Assembly: GCA_031553705.1 (NCBI GenBank)
Contig: JAVBLD010000071.1
Span: 1-12,930 of the forward strand
DNA: 12,930 bases
From: JAVBLD01 sp031553705
GTDB lineage: Bacteria > Bacteroidota > Bacteroidia > Bacteroidales > Marinifilaceae
Direction: 5' to 3'
The translations under genes were made by a program, and so were the position numbers. Below, piece by piece: positions 7,511 to 12,930 of the stretch. Position 1 is the first letter of the stretch; each line of letters begins with the position of its first letter. The notes under the pieces are model-generated. The model saw nothing but the letters and a program-made list of their open reading frames with translations. It had not been told where the DNA came from and made no database searches.

Positions 7511-8881
7511 TTAAATATTGATGATTTCTACTGTTTTGATTCCTTCCAGTTCATCCAGAAGCTCCTGCGTCTTTACATCAGACGGACTACTCATACCGGC
7601 ATCTAAAATTCTACCCTCTTTATCCAAAAGGATATACCTCGGAAGCTTTTTCACCATATAATCTTTTATAAAAACAGTATCTGCTCCTATATGCAACTGT
7701 ATGCCGTCCCAACGCTCTTTTTTTATCGTTTCTTTCCATATGGTCGTATCCTTTTCACACGATATGCTTACAAAATATATATCCTTATCTTTATATCGAC
7801 GTCCTAACTTTTGTAAAAAAGCAAACTCTTCCCTATAGGAAGGGTATTTGGCGTCCCATATCCCGATATATACATACTTACCGCTTAAGTCCGATAAGCT
7901 GACCTCTGTCCCGTTTATATCTGTCAAACTAAAAGAGGGAGAAGGACGACCTTTAGCCATTTTTGCCCAGATGGCACACAATTCGTCAAATCCAGCTCTT
8001 AGCTTCGGATCTCCTACCCTGGCATAATACAACGATATTGCCTCATCGATCCGGTTGAAGCCGGCCTGTCGGACATACTCCGTAACATACTTATCAACTA
8101 AATAAGAAGATAAATCAGGAATAGATATATTTTTATCCACATAATCGACCCTGGCTTTCATTATTTCCCATATACACGGATTTTGCAGGTCTTTTATGCT
8201 ATAAACACGGATAAATTTATCGATTGCCCTTTTATATTCGAAAAGCTTTGCCAGCGAACGATCCTCTTTGATCAACGATCCCAGATAATCGTAATAAAAT
8301 GAGGAAAGCGTATCACCCGGGATCCCGCCCTGTCTGCGGTGGTTTACCGGATAATCAGACCATAAAGAAAATAAAGTATAATACAATCTTCGCTTTTCAA
8401 GCTGGACAAACGGTAAGTCAAAATGAAACGTATCCAACACAGCATAATATTTATTCAACTGATCTTCAAGACTCAAAACAAACTCCCGTTCTCCAAGCCT
8501 ATAATCAGGGCTAAACGTTCCCGTTACTACTGTTGTAACCAGATATTTATTTTTCCGGGCTCCTTCCCCCGAAAATTCCGGAACAGCGACATTCTCTTTT
8601 ATTGTCAGAGTCAAATGAAAGCTTTTATTTTCAATATACATAGGAAGTTCTATTTTGCCGTAGCAAAAATAGCCGTAACCCGGCTTGATGAAACCGGACA
8701 GCGGCACCCTGGCCAATCCGGTCGAATCAAACACAATGTTATATATAGAATCGTTCATAACAAGTACCGGAATAGCACCCGGTATCTCTCCATTCAAATG
8801 AATACGTATCGCCATATCATTCTCTTTATCACACGCCGCCATGATAAAGACCAGAAGTATTCCCCAACAAAATCTAATCAT
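7511..8881 (-). CDS. Lipoprotein with thioredoxin-like (TlpA/AhpC-TSA) domain lacking the CXXC cysteines
   Basis: A 456-residue exported lipoprotein. The start is the ATG at 8879-8881 (MIRFCWGILLVFIMAACDKEND); the frame runs 11 codons further back without a better start. A short signal peptide ends in the lipobox MAAC, so Cys17 would be lipidated, placing the protein at the outer or inner membrane. The N-terminal half resembles the DUF4369-type region that precedes thioredoxin domains in Bacteroidetes, though this match is weak. From about residue 315 a TlpA-like domain follows: PSPSFSLTDINGTEVSLSDL, then YVYIGIWDAKYPSYREEF, and the cis-proline LPRYILLDKEGRI. The active-site CXXC is replaced by YPSY (346-349), so thiol-disulfide exchange at that site is not possible. 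It is the first gene of the minus-strand cluster; the role is probably binding or structural. Confidence 0.85.
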   Translation of the reverse strand: MIRFCWGILLVFIMAACDKENDMAIRIHLNGEIPGAIPVLVMNDSIYNIVFDSTGLARVPLSGFIKPGYGYFCYGKIELPMYIENKSFHLTLTIKENVAVPEFSGEGARKNKYLVTTVVTGTFSPDYRLGEREFVLSLEDQLNKYYAVLDTFHFDLPFVQLEKRRLYYTLFSLWSDYPVNHRRQGGIPGDTLSSFYYDYLGSLIKEDRSLAKLFEYKRAIDKFIRVYSIKDLQNPCIWEIMKARVDYVDKNISIPDLSSYLVDKYVTEYVRQAGFNRIDEAISLYYARVGDPKLRAGFDELCAIWAKMAKGRPSPSFSLTDINGTEVSLSDLSGKYVYIGIWDAKYPSYREEFAFLQKLGRRYKDKDIYFVSISCEKDTTIWKETIKKERWDGIQLHIGADTVFIKDYMVKKLPRYILLDKEGRILDAGMSSPSDVKTQELLDELEGIKTVEIINI

Positions 8882-8948
8882 ATTGCATTTAAAACGATAT
8901 ATCTGCAAGATCAATAATTTCTTTAGCTTGGTTCATAACCATATGCTG

Positions 8949-8956
8949 CAAAGTTA
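8949..8956 (-). promoter_or_regulatory. Predicted -7 element for the lipoprotein operon
   Basis: The minus strand reads TAACTTTG, a full match to the Bacteroides -7 consensus TAnnTTTG. It lies about 68 bp upstream of the lipoprotein ATG, giving a leader of about 60 bases. The best TTTG candidate for the -33 box (CAAA on plus, 8981-8984) is a few bases too far. It is back-to-back with a plus-strand element at 8967-8974. Confidence 0.55.
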
Positions 8957-8966
8957 AGATTTTTTT

Positions 8967-8974
8967 TACTTTTG
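8967..8974 (+). promoter_or_regulatory. Predicted -7 element for the DUF486 gene
   Basis: TACTTTTG fits TAnnTTTG exactly and ends 26 bp before the ATG at 9001. No convincing -33 TTTG is seen at the usual spacing. Only ten bases separate it from the opposite-strand -7 element, so polymerase binding for the two divergent genes would overlap. Confidence 0.5.
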
Positions 8975-9000
8975 CATCACCAAATACGATAACAAGATTT

Positions 9001-9369
9001 ATGAAATCATTCGCTACAATCGGCTTGCTAATCCTTTCCAATATTTTCATGACCTTTGCATGGTATGGGCATCTGAAATTCAAAGAGATGGACTGGTTCA
9101 ACAACCTGGGATTGCCACTGATCATCCTTATTAGCTGGGGTATTGCATTGTTCGAATATTGCTTCCAGGTACCTGCCAACCGGATCGGTTTCATCGAAAA
9201 TGGAGGACCTTTTAACCTATGGCAGCTTAAAGTAATCCAGGAAATGATTACCCTGGTCATTTTTACCCTGTTTACCACGCTGGTTTTCAAAAATGAGACC
9301 TTCCGTTTCAATCACCTGATCGGATTTGTCTTTTTAATCTTAGCTGTTTATTTCATATTCAAGAAATAG
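9001..9369 (+). CDS. DUF486 family membrane protein (DMT-like)
   Basis: A 122-residue protein with four predicted membrane segments (about residues 4-22, 34-54, 75-98 and 102-120). The sequence around TFAWYGHLKFK, SWGIALFEYCFQVPANRIG and LWQLKVIQEMITL is characteristic of the DUF486 family, single-domain relatives of the drug/metabolite transporter superfamily. Full length for the family. The ATG at 9001 follows a -7 promoter element. It is a single-gene transcript, divergent from the lipoprotein operon, followed by about 850 bp of mostly non-coding DNA. The substrate is unknown; such half-size proteins usually dimerise. Confidence 0.92.
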   Translation: MKSFATIGLLILSNIFMTFAWYGHLKFKEMDWFNNLGLPLIILISWGIALFEYCFQVPANRIGFIENGGPFNLWQLKVIQEMITLVIFTLFTTLVFKNETFRFNHLIGFVFLILAVYFIFKK

Positions 9370-9586
9370 ACAATAGGCAGAAAAGGAGCTTCCTGAGATA
9401 TTTCAAGGGTCTAAAAAGTATTTGGTATCCTCATTTATTCGGATTCCTATCTGAGAATGAAACTAAATATTCAATTCTCAAGCAGGATATTTTGACCTTT
9501 TAGTCCCTTAAATATTTTGCTGAAAATAAATCAAACTACATTTCTATTAAAAACGAGTATCTTTAATCGAAATAATTCTGGTTTTA

Positions 9587-9823
9587 TTATTTTAGATTTT
9601 CATCAGTTTGATTTAACCGATTGAAGAATAACCCTTTAGCGGAGTTTTTGAGATTCAGAGGTAACGAGTTAGTAACCGTACGTATTTCAGCGTTTTGCGG
9701 TGCTATACTGTCAAATAACTCACGCCAAAAGTAAGCAATATTTTTGAAACCACACACATATTTTTTCTCTTTCTTTATCCGATAAGCACCTCCTCTGTGG
9801 AAAGAATGAATAAGGCAAGGCTT
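9587..9823 (-). pseudogene. ATG-less open frame, possible gene remnant
   Basis: A 78-codon minus-strand frame bounded by stops, with no Met codon. It includes SFHRGGAYRIKKEKKYVCGF followed by KNIAYFWRELFDSIAPQNAE, which has protein-like composition (mixed charge, Trp, buried-type hydrophobics) that is unusual for random AT-rich DNA. I do not recognise the family. It could be the remnant of a decayed gene, part of a dispersed repeat, or chance. Its upstream end overlaps the left arm of the long inverted repeat. Confidence 0.25.
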
Positions 9824-9932
9824 TTATCGGAAATACTCTTTCGAGGTACGAGAAAGGAAGATTTCCAATAAAATTCATTTCAGCCTTGACGTTTCATTCT
9901 TGGAACATACCTTTGTGTTTGGATAAAGAAAG
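9769..9932. repeat. Long imperfect inverted repeat (about 164 bp)
   Basis: Four blocks pair in the right order on both sides: CTTTCTTTATCC (9769-9780) with 9921-9932, AAGAATGAA (9802-9810) with 9893-9901, CAAGGCT (9816-9822) with 9882-9888, and GGAAAT (9829-9834) with 9861-9866. The intervals between blocks are similar but not equal. A second, nested pairing is CCGATAA (9779-9785) with TTATCGG (9824-9830), so two alternative folds are possible. It could be a small non-autonomous element, a structured RNA or a double terminator. Confidence 0.6.
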
Positions 9933-9943
9933 GTTTAGCATCT

Positions 9944-10132
9944 TTATTTTTTTGTTCCTAATTTTCGAAATCCTTTTTCTGCGTCTATGGCATTGAGGCG
10001 TGTCAGTTGCCGTTCTGCCATTTCGTGCAGACAGGCGTACCGGGTAGATTTGTCCATATCACGTTTCAAAAGTTCTGCGTTAAACGATTCAAGATTTGCC
10101 AAAACAACCAATTCGTTAATACTTACAACCAA
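9944..10132 (-). CDS. Possible small protein, 62 residues (hypothetical, start uncertain)
   Basis: The minus-strand frame reads INELVVLANLESFNAELL, then RDMDKSTRYACLHEMAERQL and ends FRKLGTKK. The composition and alternating hydrophobic pattern look like a small helical protein. The only start in the usual range is a TTG at 10132. Four codons upstream the frame reads ATA AAA ACG AAC (10144 downward), where an ATG would make a natural MKTN start, so the gene may have lost its start by a single change. No clear ribosome binding site is seen at the TTG. It is divergent from the CreD operon, and the intergenic space is shared with that promoter. I do not recognise the family; it may be intact with a TTG start, a relic, or not a gene. 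Confidence 0.4.
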   Translation of the reverse strand: MVVSINELVVLANLESFNAELLKRDMDKSTRYACLHEMAERQLTRLNAIDAEKGFRKLGTKK

Positions 10133-10168
10133 GTTCGTTTTTATTTTTAAAATAAAACTCCCTCTTTG

Positions 10169-10199
10169 TTGTTTATGATAAAAAATCTTTTTTACTTTG
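10169..10199 (+). promoter_or_regulatory. Predicted promoter of the CreD operon
   Basis: TTACTTTG at 10192-10199 matches the Bacteroides -7 consensus TAnnTTTG at seven of eight positions. TTG at 10169-10171 lies 20 bases upstream, the expected spacing for the -33 box. Transcription would begin near 10206, leaving a leader of about 15 bases before the ATG at 10221. This also argues against the TTG at 10197 as a start, since it overlaps the promoter. Confidence 0.55.
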
Positions 10200-10220
10200 C
10201 ACTACAAAGTACTTTTAATT

Positions 10221-10886
10221 ATGAACAACGAAGAATTATTCAGCACATTAAGTGACATCAAAAACCTGATGGAAAAATCATCTCGTTTTTTATCGTTTAG
10301 CGGATTATCAGCCGTTCTGGTCGGAATATATGCCTGTATTGCGGCATTTATTGCCTGGTGGATTCTGGGTAGTAGGGATCCGGTAGAACGGCCGGTTGAT
10401 TGGATTGTCGAAATGTTTTCATTAACGATTAATACTCCTTATAAATTAAGGCTACTGTTCTGGTTTGCAATCATGCTGATTATTATATGTTTTGCAACCG
10501 TTTTCGCCATGTCATACTATAAGGCCAGAAAAGCGAACCAACCATTACAATGGGATCACACCATCAAAAGAATGCTTTGGAACTTCTTTTTACCATTGGT
10601 CGCAGGAGGAATACTCTGCATTTCATTGCTCTGGCATCAACAGTACGGGCTGACCTCTTCCATTATGCTGATTTTTTACGGGTTAGCATTGATTAACGCA
10701 TCCCACTATACCCACTCAACCATCAGGTATCTTGGATATGCCGAACTGCTGCTCGGACTGACAGATAGTTTTATTGAAGGAAACGCTCTTCTGTTTTGGG
10801 TAATCGGTTTTGGATTCTTTCATATTATATATGGAACATTCTTCTATTTTAAATATGAAAAAACACTCTTCGTTCGCGATGAATAA
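10221..10886 (+). CDS. Six-span membrane protein upstream of regulator and creD (hypothetical)
   Basis: A 221-residue membrane protein. The frame opens at a TTG at 10197, but the ATG at 10221 (MNNEELFSTLSDIKNLMEKS) is chosen because the earlier codon lies in the predicted promoter. The N-terminal 25 residues are a soluble amphipathic helix, followed by about six hydrophobic segments: near residues 28-47, 75-98, 118-136, 141-157, 166-182 and 189-207. The tail FYFKYEKTLFVRDE is cytoplasmic-looking. No enzymatic motif is seen. The gene stops 10 bp before the regulator start. The order membrane protein, winged-helix regulator, creD is one I associate with Bacteroidetes; a likely role is sensing or envelope stress together with CreD, which is inference from context only. 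Confidence 0.8.
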   Translation: MNNEELFSTLSDIKNLMEKSSRFLSFSGLSAVLVGIYACIAAFIAWWILGSRDPVERPVDWIVEMFSLTINTPYKLRLLFWFAIMLIIICFATVFAMSYYKARKANQPLQWDHTIKRMLWNFFLPLVAGGILCISLLWHQQYGLTSSIMLIFYGLALINASHYTHSTIRYLGYAELLLGLTDSFIEGNALLFWVIGFGFFHIIYGTFFYFKYEKTLFVRDE

Positions 10887-10896
10887 GGTTAGTTAT

Positions 10897-11202
10897 ATGG
10901 ATTTACATCTTGAACATATAAACAAGGCTTTTGAAAGTAAAGTGAGGCTCGGAATCATGTCGATACTTATGGTAAATGAATCGATCGATTTTGTTTCACT
11001 CAAAAAACTGCTCGACCTGACGGACGGCAATCTGGCCAGCCACACTCGTAATCTGGAAGAGTTAGGTTACATTCAAAGCATAAAACAGTTTGTCGGTCGA
11101 AAGCCGAATACCACCTTTTCAATCACTTCTGGAGGCTGTAAAGCCTTCACCGAACATATTAATGCATTGGAAGAATTTCTAAAAAATCAAATTAAAATTT
11201 AA
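10897..11202 (+). CDS. Winged-helix transcriptional regulator (MarR/ArsR-like, HTH_34 type)
   Basis: A 101-residue one-domain DNA-binding protein. The core reads AFESKVRLGIMSILMVNESI, then DFVSLKKLLDLTDGNLASHT as the helix-turn-helix, LEELGYIQSIKQFVGRKPNT as the wing, and TSGGCKAFTEHINALEEFL. This is the PF13601-type winged helix found in Bacteroidetes beside creD. The start at 10897 (MDLHLEHINKAF) is preferred because family members begin just before the AFESKVRLG helix and AAGG lies eight bases upstream. The alternative ATG at 10879 overlaps the previous stop (ATGAATAA) and would add six residues. No effector domain is seen, so it may respond through the membrane protein, through its own dimer interface, or act as an autorepressor of the operon. 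Confidence 0.88.
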   Translation: MDLHLEHINKAFESKVRLGIMSILMVNESIDFVSLKKLLDLTDGNLASHTRNLEELGYIQSIKQFVGRKPNTTFSITSGGCKAFTEHINALEEFLKNQIKI

Positions 11203-11213
11203 TACTTAATATC

Positions 11214-12587
11214 ATGGAAATACTAGAAACATCCCCTAATCCGGAAAAATTTCAACGGAAAAATTTCATACAACGTAATCCGTTATCTGTCAAAATCGTA
11301 CTGATAGGCGTACTCATTTTATTACTACTTATTCCCGTCAGTATGATCAAGGATCTGATACATGAACGGGAAAATACCGCCTCAAGCGCCGTATACGAAG
11401 TACAACAAAAATGGAGCGGTAGCCAAAGAATCATCGGTCCGATCCTGACGATTCCGTACTATGAAAAAGTAGAGAAAAGCGGGAATAACGAAAAAAACGA
11501 ACAGGTAAAAAAAGTAATAAATAATCTTCACTTCTTACCGGAGACTCTGGAGATTAGTGGTGATATAAAAACAGAAGAGCTTCGGCGCGGACTCTATGAA
11601 ATTGTTGTATATCATGCCCCGATAGAACTAAAAGGGAAGTTTGTACTCCCGGATGGTTTTGCCGGAAATATCCAGCCGGAAGACCTGCTGACCGAAGAGG
11701 CGACATTGAATATCGGATTGTCGGACCTCAGAGGTATCAACGAACAGGTAATGTTACAGTGGGGAGATAAAACTCTGGTATTCAATCCTGGTATCAACAA
11801 TCATCACATCCTCTCTTCCGGCGTTTCGACCCACATCGATATGAGCCTCTTCAAAACAAACCCGGATAATACAGTAGAATTCAGCATTAAGCTTCAATTA
11901 AAAGGTTCTGAATCAATGATGTTCGCTCCACTCGGAAAAACAACATCGGTACGCCTCACTTCAAACTGCACTACCCCAAGCTTTACTGGCTCCTTCCTTC
12001 CGGAAAACCGGGAGGTAACCGGATCCGGTTTTGAAAGCTCATGGAAAGTGTTGCATCTAAACCGTAACTATGCACAGGTATTGGTCGGCAACAGCTGGAG
12101 CAGCAGCATTGAGGAATCGGAGTTCGGAGTAGACCTGCTCTTACCGGTACATCAATACCAAAAATCCATGCGCTCGGTGAAATACGCTTTCTTGATCATT
12201 ATCCTGACTTTTGTTGTTAGCTTCTTTGTCGAAGTCATGCAAAAGAAAAATATCCATCCGTTCCAGTATTTATTGACCGGCTTAGCACTATGTCTGTTCT
12301 ATACTTTACTGGTAGCCATTTCGGAACACTTGAACTTTGGAATGGCTTATCTGATCGCCGCCTCGATGACGATCGTACTACTGACCATATATATGACTGG
12401 CGTACTAAAGATCAAAAAAACAGCTCTTACCATTGGAGGACTGTTGGCCTGTCTCTACACTTATATTTATATCTTGATACAAATGGAGATCTATGCCCTG
12501 CTGGTCGGAAGCATCGGCTTATTTGTGATCCTGGCCGTTATCATGTACTATTCGCAAAAGATCAACTGGAATAATCAGGAGAAATAA
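11214..12587 (+). CDS. creD: Inner membrane protein CreD (cell envelope integrity)
   Basis: A 457-residue CreD, close to the E. coli length of 450. It has one membrane segment near residues 27-45 (IVLIGVLILLLLIPVSMI), then a large periplasmic domain of about 270 residues starting ENTASSAVYEVQQKWSGSQ and containing the conserved GPILTIPYY. Five closely packed C-terminal segments start near residue 325, including the conserved HPFQYLLTGLALCLFY and SEHLNF. In Enterobacteria creD is the strongest target of the CreBC system and affects envelope stability and beta-lactam or colicin response; in Bacteroides an envelope role has been proposed. It follows the regulator by 11 bp. Full length, no defects seen. 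Confidence 0.95.
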   Translation: MEILETSPNPEKFQRKNFIQRNPLSVKIVLIGVLILLLLIPVSMIKDLIHERENTASSAVYEVQQKWSGSQRIIGPILTIPYYEKVEKSGNNEKNEQVKKVINNLHFLPETLEISGDIKTEELRRGLYEIVVYHAPIELKGKFVLPDGFAGNIQPEDLLTEEATLNIGLSDLRGINEQVMLQWGDKTLVFNPGINNHHILSSGVSTHIDMSLFKTNPDNTVEFSIKLQLKGSESMMFAPLGKTTSVRLTSNCTTPSFTGSFLPENREVTGSGFESSWKVLHLNRNYAQVLVGNSWSSSIEESEFGVDLLLPVHQYQKSMRSVKYAFLIIILTFVVSFFVEVMQKKNIHPFQYLLTGLALCLFYTLLVAISEHLNFGMAYLIAASMTIVLLTIYMTGVLKIKKTALTIGGLLACLYTYIYILIQMEIYALLVGSIGLFVILAVIMYYSQKINWNNQEK

Positions 12588-12592
12588 GAAAA

Positions 12593-12633
12593 TAAACAAT
12601 AGAGGGTGCCTTTATGGCACCTTCTATTGTTTA
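12593..12633. terminator. Strong hairpin between convergent creD and the phosphatase remnant
   Basis: The arms 12593-12610 and 12616-12633 pair over 18 bp with a single G-T wobble and a 5-base loop (TTTAT). The hairpin lies 5 bp after the creD stop and 5 bp before the stop of the opposing remnant gene, so it fits a shared bidirectional terminator. The plus strand lacks a long T-run, but the outer stem ends in TGTTTA on either strand. Confidence 0.8.
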
Positions 12634-12638
12634 CATCC

Positions 12639-12790
12639 TCAATACAAATAAATTTCCCGCATCTTATTCAGATTTACTCCTAACTGCTTTGTCAGGAAAC
12701 TTTCCACGCTACCATAATGTTGCTCAATAGTTGAAAACGCTTTCTCAAATCACATCTGACCATTTTTTCATAACAAATTAATTTAGAAAA
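12639..12790 (-). pseudogene. C-terminal remnant of a probable tyrosine phosphatase (Y_phosphatase3 type), frameshifted and cut by the IS
   Basis: The minus strand from 12749 to the TGA at 12639-12641 reads FEKAFSTIEQHYGSVESFL and then TKQLGVNLNKMREIYLY. The pattern AFxxIExxYGSVExFLxxxLGV closely resembles the C-terminus of PF13350 tyrosine phosphatases. Upstream of 12749 this frame hits a stop, but another frame continues open as FSKLICYEKMVRCD right up to the IS tip at 12790. Adding one base in the GATTTGAG stretch near 12747-12750 would join the two as RCDFEKAF, so a one-base deletion is the simplest explanation. The rest of the gene is missing beyond the IS. The family call rests on a short segment. 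Confidence 0.5.
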
Positions 12791-12930
12791 GTGGAGTTCC
12801 TAACTTAGCCCGCACAAATAGTTAAGGTTGAATAATAATTTTAACTTTGAAAAATGGGAACAAAAAGACAGTATGACCGGGTGTTCAAGGAGCATGCGGT
12901 AAAGATGAGTTATGAGCGCAACAACCTCAA
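12791..12930 (+). mobile_element. Insertion sequence left end (5' tip), copy 2
   Basis: This is identical in reverse complement to 2-141. The tip is probably TGGAGTTCC at 12792, with the G at 12791 being flank or chance. It interrupts the phosphatase remnant. The untranslated part, 12792-12853, holds a TAnnTTTG match (TAACTTTG, 12842-12849) just four bases before the transposase ATG, so the IS message may be nearly leaderless. Confidence 0.85.
12854..12930 (+). CDS. IS3-family transposase OrfA, 5' end only (right copy)
   Basis: The ATG at 12854-12856 begins the same 25 codons as the left copy (MGTKRQYDRVFKEHAVKMSY, then ERNNL), running off the right edge. Nothing distinguishes the two copies over this length. 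The helix-turn-helix is incomplete here; OrfB and the catalytic DDE residues lie outside the window. Confidence 0.75.
   Translation, partial: MGTKRQYDRVFKEHAVKMSYERNNL

Larger units (their letters stand above)
9370..9943. other. Intergenic region without a confident gene
   Basis: AT-rich region after the DUF486 stop. A 7-bp stem with a 15-base loop (9452-9458 with 9474-9480) could slow or end transcription but lacks a T-run. The minus strand holds an open frame with no ATG (9587-9823), and 9769-9932 is a long imperfect inverted repeat; both are listed separately. Otherwise nothing is recognised. Confidence 0.5.

Noticed and set aside
8423..8917. 164-residue plus-strand ORF opposite the lipoprotein gene
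   Set aside because: Antisense to a well-supported lipoprotein with lipobox and thioredoxin-like domain; its composition is not protein-like.
8889..9311. 140-residue minus-strand ORF opposite the DUF486 gene
   Set aside because: It is a mirror of a clear gene in the other strand and has no family features.
9452..9480. TGAGAAT/ATTCTCA stem after the DUF486 gene as terminator
   Set aside because: The loop is 15 bases, there is no T-run and it lies about 80 bp past the stop; kept only as a remark.
9987..10178. 63-residue plus-strand ORF
   Set aside because: It lies antisense to the more protein-like minus-strand frame, has an odd composition (many Ser, Arg and Cys) and no promoter or ribosome binding site.
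2..12930. Composite transposon carrying this segment
   Set aside because: The cargo is core-type genes (mutL, gldA, creD), the IS copies are incomplete in the window and no target duplication can be seen; a repeat-bounded contig explains the ends more simply.

Overview
The window looks like a Bacteroidales chromosome segment (Bacteroides/Parabacteroides-like; the genus cannot be fixed from the sequence). The evidence is AT-rich DNA, promoter elements matching the Bacteroides -7 consensus TAnnTTTG, a GldA-type ABC ATPase, a MutL followed directly by gldA, a CreD gene preceded by a small winged-helix regulator, and a TlpA-like lipoprotein. Most of it is ordinary core-type gene content.

Layout. 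(1) Both ends carry the same 140 bp in opposite orientation (2-141 and 12791-12930). Each is the 5' end of an IS3-family insertion sequence with the first 25 codons of its transposase OrfA running outward. The window stops at almost the same IS position on both sides, which is typical of a short-read contig that ends in a repeat. (2) 390-4718, plus strand: a flippase-like membrane protein (UPF0104/YbhN type), a small single-span membrane protein, mutL and gldA. (3) 4738-8881, minus strand: a probable operon transcribed from 8881 downward, encoding a lipoprotein with a cysteine-less thioredoxin-like domain, a MenA/UbiA-type prenyltransferase, a radical SAM enzyme with an extra cysteine cluster, and a DPM1-like family 2 glycosyltransferase. 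(4) 9001-9369, plus strand: a DUF486 membrane protein, divergent from the lipoprotein operon. (5) 9370-10220: about 850 bp without a confident gene, holding a long imperfect inverted repeat, an ATG-less open frame and a possible 62-residue minus-strand gene that may have lost its start. (6) 10221-12587, plus strand: a probable operon of membrane protein, winged-helix regulator and CreD, ending in a strong hairpin. (7) 12639-12790, minus strand: the frameshifted C-terminal remnant of a probable tyrosine phosphatase gene, cut by the right-hand IS.

How the genes fit together. The minus-strand cluster combines a prenyltransferase, a radical SAM enzyme and a polyprenyl-phosphate-type glycosyltransferase, which suggests an isoprenoid or lipid modification pathway; the product cannot be read from sequence. 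It is the best candidate here for an undescribed system, with the redox-dead thioredoxin-like lipoprotein as its possible cell-surface or periplasmic partner. The CreD operon appears to carry its own one-component regulator; no CreBC two-component pair is in the window. No CRISPR array, tRNA, rRNA or phage genes were seen.
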